From Sphingobacterium multivorum (GTDB lineage Bacteria > Bacteroidota > Bacteroidia > Sphingobacteriales > Sphingobacteriaceae), in NCBI RefSeq assembly GCF_900457465.1, contig NZ_UAUU01000011.1, positions 1,054,001 through 1,118,000 on the forward strand: DNA of 64,000 bases, written 5' to 3'. The translations under genes and the position numbers were made by a program. Each line of letters opens with the position of its first letter. Position 1 is the stretch's first letter. Below the pieces are notes generated by a model. The model did no database searches. It saw only the letters and a list, made by a program, of their open reading frames with translations, and was not told the DNA's origin. Below are positions 19,651 to 28,206 of this stretch, one piece after another.

Positions 19651-21564
19651 ATGAAAAAAAACAGAATTTCAATCTTAGTTACCTTATTTTTAATACATGC
19701 TACGTGCGGTGTTTTTGCACAGGCTTATCGCAGCGGACCTACCGACAAAGATTTTGCAGGTTACTTATTTGCCTATTTCAAAGGGAATGCGGTTGTAGAC
19801 GAAGCTGTTTGTTTTGCGATCAGCACAGATGGCTATACCTATCGCGCGTTGAATGATAATCAACCTATCCTGGATTCGAAGATAATCAGTAAAACCGGCG
19901 GTGTTCGGGATCCGCACATTCTCCGTGGCGAAGATGGAAAAACATTTTATATGGTGCTCACCGACATGACTTCCTCCAAAGGCTGGGATTCTAATCGGGG
20001 TTTGATCCTGCTAAAATCCGAAGACCTTGTGCATTGGTCCCATCAGGCAATCGATATACAGCAGCGTTTCAAAGGTCAGGAAGCGTTGAAAAGAGTATGG
20101 GCGCCCCAGACTATATTTGACCCTTCGGTGGACAAATATATGGTGTACTGGTCCATGCAGCACGGAAATGGTCCAGATATCATCTACTATGCTTATGCAA
20201 ACAAGGACTTTACAGATTTTGAAACCGAACCTAACGTGCTGTTTCTTCCAAAAAATGGTAAATCCTGTATCGATGGCGATATTATTGCAAAGAATGGTTT
20301 GTTCTACCTTTTTTACAAGACCGAAGGACATGGAAATGGTATTAAGCTGGCGATAACTGATTCCCTGACTTCGGGTAAGTGGATTGAACAACCGGGCTAT
20401 AAACAGCAGACCAATGATGCTGTGGAAGGATCCAGTGTCTTTAAACTCAATCAGTCGGACAAATATATCCTGATGTATGATGTCTATGGTAAGGGGAAGT
20501 ATCAATTCTGCACCTCTGAAGACCTTGATCGTTTTAAAGTAATCGACCATCAAATTGACATGGATTTTCATCCACGGCATGGGACCATCATTCCTATTTC
20601 AAGACAAGAAATTCTGGATTTGACCACCAAATGGGAGAAACCCAAAGATATGGAATTCACATTCAGAAAGAATCCAGTATTGGATGGCTTTTATGCCGAT
20701 CCGGATGTCCTCTATTCCAATAAAACAAAGAAATACTATATCTATCCAACGAGTGATGGCTTTGACGGTTGGGGTGGTTATTATTTTAAAACTTTTTCTT
20801 CCACAAATCTAAGTCATTGGAAAGATGAGGGTGTGATTTTGGATCTGAAAAAAGATGTTGCTTGGGGGCCTCGACATGCATGGGCACCTACAATTACGGA
20901 AAAGAAAATCAAGAACGATTATAAATACTATTATTACTTTACAGCGGCCCAAAAGATTGGTGTTGCGGTGGCCGATTTGCCAACAGGCCCATTTAAAGAT
21001 TCAGGTAAACCCTTGATCGATTTTAAACCAAATGGTGTAAAAGGAGGGCAGGAAATTGACCCTGCAGTGTTTAACGATCCGAAATCGGGAAAAAGCTACC
21101 TGTATTGGGGAAATGGCTACCTAGCTGTTGCTGAACTCAATAAGGATATGATCTCGATTAAAAGAAATACAATCAAAGTGTTAACACCCGACAAGACTTT
21201 CCGGGAAGGCGCCTATGTTGTCTACCGAAAAGGTCTTTATTATTTCTTTTGGACGGAGGATGACACCCGAAGTGAAAATTATCGGGTACGTTATGGAACT
21301 GCGACTTCTCCAGATGGACCGATCACTGTTCCTGAAAATAATTTAGTCTTGCAAAAGGATCCTACCCAAGGAATTTATGGTACAGGACATAATTCTATTT
21401 TGCAGATTCCAGGTAAAGATGAATGGTATATTGTATATCATCGTTTTAATTATCCCAAAGGTATCGATATGGGCGATGCAGCTGGGTTTAATCGAGAGGT
21501 GTGCATGGACCGGTTATTTTTTGATGATCAGGGCCATGTATTGCCTGTCGTTCCTACACTTTAA
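19651..21564 (+). CDS. Secreted protein with two GH43-type beta-propellers
   Basis: 637 residues, signal peptide ending GVFAQ. The N-terminal propeller has the GH43 aspartate region GGVRDPHIL (about residue 88) and a putative acid EGSSVFK (about 258). The C-terminal one has DGFYADPDV (about 350) and REGAYVVY (about 518), each with an Asp-x-x-Asp-type transition region. GH43 enzymes are arabinofuranosidases, xylosidases, arabinanases or exo-galactanases; the subfamily cannot be fixed by eye. The gene is followed 26 bases later by the GH2 enzyme and works on material handled by the upstream SusC/D pair. Both catalytic triads look present, but one domain may be non-catalytic. Confidence 0.85.
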   Translation: MKKNRISILVTLFLIHATCGVFAQAYRSGPTDKDFAGYLFAYFKGNAVVDEAVCFAISTDGYTYRALNDNQPILDSKIISKTGGVRDPHILRGEDGKTFYMVLTDMTSSKGWDSNRGLILLKSEDLVHWSHQAIDIQQRFKGQEALKRVWAPQTIFDPSVDKYMVYWSMQHGNGPDIIYYAYANKDFTDFETEPNVLFLPKNGKSCIDGDIIAKNGLFYLFYKTEGHGNGIKLAITDSLTSGKWIEQPGYKQQTNDAVEGSSVFKLNQSDKYILMYDVYGKGKYQFCTSEDLDRFKVIDHQIDMDFHPRHGTIIPISRQEILDLTTKWEKPKDMEFTFRKNPVLDGFYADPDVLYSNKTKKYYIYPTSDGFDGWGGYYFKTFSSTNLSHWKDEGVILDLKKDVAWGPRHAWAPTITEKKIKNDYKYYYYFTAAQKIGVAVADLPTGPFKDSGKPLIDFKPNGVKGGQEIDPAVFNDPKSGKSYLYWGNGYLAVAELNKDMISIKRNTIKVLTPDKTFREGAYVVYRKGLYYFFWTEDDTRSENYRVRYGTATSPDGPITVPENNLVLQKDPTQGIYGTGHNSILQIPGKDEWYIVYHRFNYPKGIDMGDAAGFNREVCMDRLFFDDQGHVLPVVPTL

Positions 21565-21590
21565 TCACTAAACCTAATGCATATAGTACA

Positions 21591-24089
21591 ATGAAAAAAA
21601 TAATAAGAAATCTGGCTGTTTTAGCTGTGTCAAGTTATTTGGGTATGAATAGCTTATATGCACAGCCCGGATTTGGTATCGCCGAACGTGTGAATTCGGA
21701 TTGGCGTTTCCATTTGGGCGATATTGAAGGACAGGCAAACGCTGAAAAGAATCGCGCAGGCTGGCAGCCCATTAGTTTGCCCCATGATTGGAGCGTAAAA
21801 TATCCACTGAGCCCAACGCTAGCCAGTGCGACGGGCTATTTACCCGGCGGCATTGGCTGGTATCGAAAACAACTGACCATACCAGTGGAAGATCAGGGGA
21901 AAAGGTTGTTTCTATATTTTGAGGGGGTTTACAACCGAAGCGAAGTTTTTGTCAATGGTAAATCGGTTGGAAAGCGGCCCAATGGCTACGTTTCCTATTC
22001 GTACGATATCACACCATACATTGAGTTTGGGAAGGAAAATACCATTGCTGTTAAGGTCGACCATAGTAAAAGCGCCGATTCAAGATGGTATACAGGATCA
22101 GGAATCTATCGCGATGTATGGCTTGTAAAGGCGAATACGCTGCATATCGATCAATGGGGAGTCTATGCATATCCAGAACTAAGACAAGGAAAAGGAATTT
22201 TAAATACAGAAGTAGCCTTTGTCAACAGTATGCAAGTTGCTGCCCCGATTAAAGTGGAACAGGAGCTGCTTGATCCAACAGGAAAGGTGGTTGCCAAAAA
22301 GTCGCAGAAAGTGCAGGTCGGGGCCGCGGGTAAGGCAACTGTAACACAGCAATTGGCAGTATCGAATCCATCGTTGTGGAGTTTGGATCAACCCACACAA
22401 TATACCCTGCGGACCATCGTAAGCCAAAATGGAAAGCGGATTGATCAGTCAGAGGTGAAAACAGGCTTTAGGGCCTTTACATTTGATCCGAACAAGGGCT
22501 TTGCCTTAAACAATTCCTGGATGAAAGTCAAAGGTGTTTGTTTGCATCACGACGCTGGGGTATTGGGAGCTGAAATGTATACTGAAGTATGGCGCCGCCG
22601 ACTGCTCACCTTAAAATCTTTGGGGGTTAATGCCATTCGAACCAGCCATAATCCGCAGGCATCATCACTTTATGCTTTATGTGATGAGCTCGGTTTACTT
22701 GTTATGGACGAAGCCTTCGACGAGTGGGAGTACCCGAAGAGGAAATGGTTACAGGGATGGAATGTCGGGACACCGGGTTTTGAGGGATCATACGACTTTT
22801 TTGAATCCTGGGGAGAGCAGGATCTGGCCGATATGGTCAAAAGAGACCGCAATCACCTTTCGATCTTCGCTTGGAGCATAGGCAACGAAGTGGATTATCC
22901 AAATGACCCTTATTCACATCCTGTCCTTAACGGCGAGAAGAAGGAAGGTGGTTTCACGCAGGCCTCGTATGGTGGTTACAAAAAGGATGCACCAGATGCG
23001 ATGCGATTGGGGGATATCGCCAAACGCTTGGCTGCGGTTGTGAAAAAATATGATAAAAGTAGGGCTGTTACAGCAGGGCTTGCTGGGGTAGCGATGTCGA
23101 ATGAAACAGCCTATCCTGGAGCACTTGATATTGCAGGGTACAATTATACCGAAAGTCGTTATCAACAGGATCATCAGCGCTATCCAGCACGCGTAATTTT
23201 TGGAAGCGAGAATCGACACGATCTTCCAGCATGGCTTGCGGTACGTGACAACAACCATATATTTGGCCAATTTTTGTGGACAGGTATTGACTACCTCGGA
23301 GAGTCGGGGCGTTGGCCTTCACGTGGATTTTATTCAGGACTGCTGGATTTCGCAGGTTTTATCAAGCCGCGAGGCTATTACCGTCAATCACTGTGGTTGG
23401 ATAAACCGATGGCCTACTTGGGTACTTATCCATTGCAGGGAGGTGCCGCAGCTACAGATGTTTGGTCTGCATTGGAATCTGAACAGGGGCAACGGAAAAA
23501 TGAGGCACCTTCCATGGACGCCTGGCCAGTCTGGAACTACCAAGAGGGACAGCAGATCAGGGTGGTCTGTTATACCAATAGTGCTAGCGCGCGCTTAGAA
23601 TTGGATGCTCAAGTGGTGGGCGAAAAGAAAAACTACGATCAGAAAACAGGGATCATCTTTTGGGACATTCCTTATAAAGCAGGAAAGCTAGAGGTTGTGG
23701 GTTTGGATGCGAATGGCAAGGAGGTCGTTCGGCATGCGATTCAATCCAGCGAGAGACCCGCAGTTATTCAAGCTGTCATGTTGGGTAATCAGCAAGTCGA
23801 AGCTGGTGGAGTGATCCAAATTGCTTTGCAGATCCTGGATGAAAAGGGCGTTCCTGTCGTTATTTCGGAGGATGAAATTACCTGTGATATCGTGGGAAAT
23901 GCGCGTCTACTAGGAATGGAAGCTGGAAATAACGCCGATATGAGCGATTATACGGACAAGAAGCAGCGCGTTTATCACGGAAAGATGATCACTTATGTTC
24001 AGGCTTTGGGTAAATCTGGAGAAACGGTCGATGTACGTTTTACCGCACCTTGGTTGAAAACAGCAACGGTAAAATGCCGGATAAAATAA
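21591..24089 (+). CDS. GH2 family glycosidase, beta-galactosidase-like
   Basis: 832 residues with signal peptide (to SLYAQ), GH2 sugar-binding domain (GWYRKQLTIP), Ig-like domain, TIM barrel, and a C-terminal region like DUF4982 plus an Ig-like domain. The acid/base Glu is residue 433 in WSIGNEVD and the nucleophile Glu 540 in FGSEN, both in place. Beta-galactosidase is the commonest activity for this domain order, with other exo-beta-glycosidases possible. It is the last gene of the utilisation operon and is intact. No strong terminator follows at once; the nearest is at 24554-24600. Confidence 0.9.
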   Translation: MKKIIRNLAVLAVSSYLGMNSLYAQPGFGIAERVNSDWRFHLGDIEGQANAEKNRAGWQPISLPHDWSVKYPLSPTLASATGYLPGGIGWYRKQLTIPVEDQGKRLFLYFEGVYNRSEVFVNGKSVGKRPNGYVSYSYDITPYIEFGKENTIAVKVDHSKSADSRWYTGSGIYRDVWLVKANTLHIDQWGVYAYPELRQGKGILNTEVAFVNSMQVAAPIKVEQELLDPTGKVVAKKSQKVQVGAAGKATVTQQLAVSNPSLWSLDQPTQYTLRTIVSQNGKRIDQSEVKTGFRAFTFDPNKGFALNNSWMKVKGVCLHHDAGVLGAEMYTEVWRRRLLTLKSLGVNAIRTSHNPQASSLYALCDELGLLVMDEAFDEWEYPKRKWLQGWNVGTPGFEGSYDFFESWGEQDLADMVKRDRNHLSIFAWSIGNEVDYPNDPYSHPVLNGEKKEGGFTQASYGGYKKDAPDAMRLGDIAKRLAAVVKKYDKSRAVTAGLAGVAMSNETAYPGALDIAGYNYTESRYQQDHQRYPARVIFGSENRHDLPAWLAVRDNNHIFGQFLWTGIDYLGESGRWPSRGFYSGLLDFAGFIKPRGYYRQSLWLDKPMAYLGTYPLQGGAAATDVWSALESEQGQRKNEAPSMDAWPVWNYQEGQQIRVVCYTNSASARLELDAQVVGEKKNYDQKTGIIFWDIPYKAGKLEVVGLDANGKEVVRHAIQSSERPAVIQAVMLGNQQVEAGGVIQIALQILDEKGVPVVISEDEITCDIVGNARLLGMEAGNNADMSDYTDKKQRVYHGKMITYVQALGKSGETVDVRFTAPWLKTATVKCRIK

Positions 24090-24261
24090 TCCTCTTTTTG
24101 TTTTTTGTTCGCACAGATCCCGACTATTCTATTTGCTATGAATTTATTCTGATTTTGATGAGTGTCATAATTGCTTTATAAGGTTATAGCTAATAAGATA
24201 AACTTTAAAACTGGAATATACGAATACCAAATTATCACTAAAAACAATTTTTAATCAATTT

Positions 24262-24382
24262 TTATACAGTGATTAGTCATTATTTATTCAGTTCGTACTG
24301 AGTAATCACTGAACGAGCACTGAACAAGCACTGTTAAAAGGTGCAGTTGGATACCTATTTGGTACTCACTTGCTACAACTTA
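24262..24382. repeat. Degenerate 11-bp periodic array A
   Basis: Eleven consecutive 11-base units without a gap, the clearest being TCACTGAACGA, GCACTGAACAA and GCACTGTTAAA, then GATACCTATTT, GGTACTCACTT and GCTACAACTTA. The left side contains CAGTGATTA, whose reverse complement TAATCACTG recurs 27 bases later, so the array is partly a dyad. It lies in a 518-base gap between convergent genes (GH2 and DJ-1-like); 24090-24261 shows nothing else. See arrays at 26063, 33051 and 37558. Confidence 0.6.
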
Positions 24383-24553
24383 AAATTAACCGCATAAAAA
24401 GGGAACAAACTATACTTGTGCTTGAGCGTAGTGTTGAAGAATTGTTTGAACTTGAAGACAAAGATTAAAGTCATTTTGCAAATAGTTCTTGTCCTGAAGA
24501 AGTTACAAGGATGATAGATTTCAATTGGAAGAGGATGTTGATGCTTTGTCAAA

Positions 24554-24600
24554 AAATAAGTAAGGACTGTTTCGATGACAACAGTCCTTACTTATTTTTT
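24554..24600. terminator. Strong bidirectional terminator
   Basis: An 18-bp perfect stem (AAATAAGTAAGGACTGTT and complement) with the eight-base loop TCGATGAC. Both flanks are A/T runs, so it can end transcripts from either side; the DJ-1-like gene stops eight bases to the right. Confidence 0.85.
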
Positions 24601-24607
24601 GATTAGT

Positions 24608-25312
24608 TTATTGCTGGGAATTGCTCAATAGAGTAAACAAAGCTTTAGCAGTTTCTTCCGAAGACGCAGGGTTTTGCCCGGTAATGAGATGGCCATCTTT
24701 GAATACATAACTATGCCAATCTTCCCCTTTGCTGTACTGTGCACCCAATTTTACAAGTTCATCTTCTACTAAAAAGGGAACAACAGCCGTTAATTGAACC
24801 GCTTCTTCCTCGCTATTTGAAAATCCGGTAACTTTTTTACCTTTGACCAGTGGCTGACCATTACTATCCTTGACATAGCGAAATACAGCTGGCGCATGGC
24901 ATACGGCGGCGACAGGTTTGTTGTGGGCCCAAAATGACTCGATCAATGCAACGGATGTCTTATCGTTGGTTAAATCCCACAAAGGACCATGGCCCCCAGG
25001 ATAGAAAATCGCATCGTAGTCCTGTTCATTGATCGTATCCAAGGCTAAGCTATTTGCCAATTTTGTTTGGAGCTCCTTATCTGCATCAAAACGTTTGGTT
25101 GCTTCTGTTTGAAAATCTGGGAGCGCACTTTTAGGATCGATTGGTGGTTGCCCTCCTTTTGGAGATGCTATGGTGACGTCCACTCCTGCATCTTGTAAAA
25201 CATAATAAGGCGCTGCAAATTCCTCCACCCAAAAACCTGTTTTTTCTCCTGTATCACCCAATTGGTCATGTGATGTCAATACAACCAATACTTTTAATTT
25301 GTCTTTTTTCAT
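24608..25312 (-). CDS. DJ-1/PfpI family protein (Hsp31-like)
   Basis: 234 residues of the class I glutamine-amidotransferase-like fold. The nucleophile elbow AAVCHAPAVF puts the reactive Cys at 138, a Glu at 30-31 lies in FWVEEF, and YPGGHGPLWDL is the substrate-loop block of the Hsp31 group. Members act as glutathione-independent glyoxalases or holdases; which applies here is unknown. It lies downstream of the Crp/Fnr regulator in the same direction, 131 bases apart, and may be its target. Confidence 0.85.
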   Translation of the reverse strand: MKKDKLKVLVVLTSHDQLGDTGEKTGFWVEEFAAPYYVLQDAGVDVTIASPKGGQPPIDPKSALPDFQTEATKRFDADKELQTKLANSLALDTINEQDYDAIFYPGGHGPLWDLTNDKTSVALIESFWAHNKPVAAVCHAPAVFRYVKDSNGQPLVKGKKVTGFSNSEEEAVQLTAVVPFLVEDELVKLGAQYSKGEDWHSYVFKDGHLITGQNPASSEETAKALFTLLSNSQQ

Positions 25313-25443
25313 ATTAAATAACCAAGTCTGTTAAAAAATTATATGTTTAAAACGATAGTACAAAGTAGGGATAAATTGCCGGAGCCCTATGTGATATACA
25401 TCACAATTTGGAGAATGGTTTTGCTTTTGTGATCTAGATCACA

Positions 25444-26019
25444 TTATTTGGCTTGGTATAGCCTGCTTAGTGTTTCGCGGGAAACGCCCAGATATGCTGC
25501 GATCAAATGTTTGGGAACGAGATTATAGAGTTCAGGGTATTGCTGCATGAGTTCCTCGTAGCGGCTCCGCGCATTGTTGTTCAGCAGTGACATTATTCTT
25601 TTTTGCAGCCCAATGTATCCTTTATTAGAACGCCATCTGAAAAAGGTTTCAACTTCGTGAATTTCCTTACATACTTTTTCCCTGTCCTCATTCGATAAGC
25701 AGAGCGTGTCTGCCTCGCTTACACAATCTAAATTGACTGTAGCCCTGCTTTGATTATGCAATGCATTATAATCAGAAGCCCACCAGGTCTGTGTGGCAAA
25801 CTGTAAGATATGCATCTTTTGTTCATCGTTGGTAAAAAAAGTCTTTAAACAACCATTTAGCACAAAATACTCTTGTTCGACCAGATCTCCTATGCTGATA
25901 ATCTGTTGTTTCTTTTTAAAGGAGATCGGTTTAAAAAAAGAAAAGAAGTAGTCGAATTGTTCGTCGTTCAACTGGACGGTCTTGTCGATATGTTGTCTCA
26001 GAATTTCACGTTCGTTCAT
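25444..26019 (-). CDS. Crp/Fnr-family transcriptional regulator
   Basis: 191 residues: N-terminal cyclic-nucleotide-binding-like beta-roll (EYFVLNGCLKTFF) and a short C-terminal helix-turn-helix (LIAAYLGVSRETLSRL). No Fe-S cysteine cluster and no clear cAMP phosphate-binding cassette, as usual for the Bacteroidota branch, so its ligand is unknown. Likely regulates the downstream DJ-1-like gene or itself. A periodic repeat with dyad symmetry lies 44-98 bases before its start. Confidence 0.85.
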   Translation of the reverse strand: MNEREILRQHIDKTVQLNDEQFDYFFSFFKPISFKKKQQIISIGDLVEQEYFVLNGCLKTFFTNDEQKMHILQFATQTWWASDYNALHNQSRATVNLDCVSEADTLCLSNEDREKVCKEIHEVETFFRWRSNKGYIGLQKRIMSLLNNNARSRYEELMQQYPELYNLVPKHLIAAYLGVSRETLSRLYQAK

Positions 26020-26062
26020 AGCTAACAGTTACTTGATCGATTTAAAATTAAACAAAATCTCA

Positions 26063-26117
26063 CAAGGATAGCGAAGGGATGCATCAAGTTCCCTTCATAT
26101 CCCTATCATATACTAAG
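26063..26117. repeat. Short 11-bp periodic array D in a regulator promoter region
   Basis: Five 11-base units (CAAGGATAGCG, AAGGGATGCAT, CAAGTTCCCTT, CATATCCCTAT, CATATACTAAG) with an inverted pair GAAGGGA (26073-26079) and TCCCTTC (26090-26096), and outside it GGATA / TATCC. It is upstream of the Crp/Fnr gene, so it could be an operator, or simply another member of the array family. Confidence 0.45.
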
Positions 26118-26324
26118 ATAATATTAATTTGATTTTAACTTGTTCCTAGACAAAAAGGGGACTTGAAATCCTTTAGCCGCGCTGCTAAATTTCCATGTTT
26201 AACCGATTTAGTGATTTATAAAAAATGATTTTTTTAAATTTTATTTTGTTTATACAAAGTTATTTTCTATTTTAGTGTTGCCCATTCAAGGGCACTTTTC
26301 ATAAAATAGGTTAATAATATGGCT

Positions 26325-26363
26325 AAAACACCCGGAGTACCCCATGCTTTCGGGTGTTTTTTT
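26325..26363 (+). terminator. Orphan terminator, possible end of a small RNA
   Basis: Stem AAAACACCCG / CGGGTGTTTT with a 16-base loop and seven T. No plus-strand gene ends upstream: the 579-base gap separates the divergent Crp/Fnr and MutS-like genes. A second small hairpin (TGCCC / GGGCA, about 26279-26294) lies just before it. Together they suggest a short untranslated transcript; no promoter is clear. The rest of the gap is plain AT-rich sequence. Confidence 0.5.
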
Positions 26364-26598
26364 GTTTTTTACCCTTGCGTTATTTCCTTGGATATGTCCT
26401 ATAAATTTAAATGCTTAAGAACCTATGTCTTGCCTGATTGGCTCATTAGTTAATTATTTCCGTTTTAATATTCTAGAATAATCGCTAGTAATCTCATGAT
26501 TATGAAAACTTATTTCGCTGTATAACGATTCTGCTACAGTGTTGCTAATTATAATGACTTTGAGTAAGTTTAAGGGAAAGAGCCACAATAAATAAATT

Positions 26599-27950
26599 AT
26601 GTCGATCGTTGACAAGCAAACCTTAGCGGATTTAAATGTTACCAACAGTAGGTATAAGGATATGGTCGATTTTTTTCGATTGTACAGTTACGCTAGGTGG
26701 GCGGGATATGTTGTATAGTTATTTTCTTAAACCTCTTTCCTCTAAATTGGAAATAGAAAGCAGACAGCATCTAATTCTTTTTATGCAAAAGTTGAGATTT
26801 CGGATCTATTGGATAAGTATATGATGCAGGATCTGGAGCAATATTTGTCTCTGCCGCAAGAACCCTATTCACCTTCCAGGGCTACTTATTATCTCGAAAT
26901 GGTGTCAACGAATTTTTTGTCTTTGGATTTTAAAAAACGCGAGATACTTATTAAGCGATCTATTCACGAGATCGCTAAGATTACAGATGGTCTTGCTATT
27001 TTTTTAGCATCTGCAAAATCAGAAGGTCATAGTTTAGCTATTCTCAAAGAATATCGTAAGCACATAGATTGTGTTTTGGAAGATATCGATCGGGATGAGT
27101 TTAAGCAGTTGCTGAATAACAAATTTTCTAAGGAGCTGATGATCAAATACGATTATCTTTTTAGAAATATAAAACGAAATGCAATACGTGAGATTTTCGA
27201 TGTTTTGTATCATTTGGATGCTTTGTTCAGTGTAGCAAAAAGTATCAAAGGAAAGAATCTTGTTTTTCCTCAAATTGAGGAAAAGACAGGGGGAGAGGAT
27301 ATGATCACCATACGTGGAGCTTATAATTTATTTATTGAAGATGCCATTAAAAATGATGTAGAAATAAAAAAGAAAACAACCTTTGGTATCTGACCGGAGC
27401 AAATATGACGGGTAAATCTACCTTGTTGAAGACAATTGGAAGCTGCGTTTATCTGGCACATCTTGGTTTTCCGGTTTCAGCAGATGCGATGAAAACAGTA
27501 CTTTTTGACGGAATATCGGCGACCATAAATTTAGGTGATAATATAAATGCAGGTGCAAGTCACTTTTTTAACGAAGTATTACGGGTTAAACATTTGGCGG
27601 AGTTACTGGCATCCGGTAAGCAAATGTTTGTTCTGATGGATGAGCTATTCAAGGGGACAAACCATGGTGATGCCAGTGAAGCAACCCTGGAATTAGTTAA
27701 CTGTTTGAAAGGATACAAGAACTGTGTATTCTTATTGTCCTCACATATTACGGAAATTTGCCCCATACTGTATAAAGAAGGTATTACACTGAAATATTTG
27801 GGGGTTCAGTTGGATGAAAAGGAGGGAATTATCTTTACATACCGACTTTTGGATGGTGTTGCCGAAGAAAAGTTAGGCATGTGGTTATTGCGCAAAGAAC
27901 GGGTATTTGAGATTTTAAGGGAATTTGATTTGGGAATACAAAAAGAATGA
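26599..27950 (+). pseudogene. MutS-like ATPase, three frameshifts
   Basis: Four frames join into about 450 residues: core/lever part (VTNSRYKDMVDFF, then DCTVTLGGRDMLYSYFLKPL) and the ABC-type ATPase with Walker A in TGANMTGKST and Walker B in FVLMDELFKGTN. Domains I and II of housekeeping MutS are absent, as in the short MutS-domain proteins of Bacteroidota, so this is probably not the main mismatch-repair protein. Breaks: T7 at 26670-26676 (+1), near 26774-26782 (-1), A6 at 27366-27371 (-1). The start is an ATG giving MSIVDKQTLADL. Confidence 0.8.
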
Positions 27951-27992
27951 GATTATTGTGATATTGATTATCTTGTTTCAGTTTTATAGTCT

Positions 27993-28202
27993 ATGGTAAA
28001 CTTTTGGTCAAACCGAATCAATTATTTAAGCATTTTTTTAGGTGGTAAAATTGCAGATATCTTTGGATCCAGTAGACTTGACGAAGTAATGGGGAACGAA
28101 CCAAATAAACAATGGGGCTCGGTAATACTGTTGAAAGCAAATAAAATCAAAGTTTTAAGCAAGTATCTGAAAGTCGCGTCAGTAAATGTATTGGCAAACT
28201 AA
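27993..28202 (+). CDS. Doubtful small frame
   Basis: A 69-codon frame (YLSIFLGGKIADIFGSS) between the MutS-like and glycoside-hydrolase genes, ending four bases before the latter. No family recognised and no supporting site; it may be chance or the remains of a gene. Confidence 0.2.
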   Translation: MVNFWSNRINYLSIFLGGKIADIFGSSRLDEVMGNEPNKQWGSVILLKANKIKVLSKYLKVASVNVLAN

Positions 28203-28206
28203 AAAG

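Noticed and set aside
24383..24550. Coding remnant or integrase fragment in the gap after GH2
   Set aside because: Short frames with stops and no recognisable motif.
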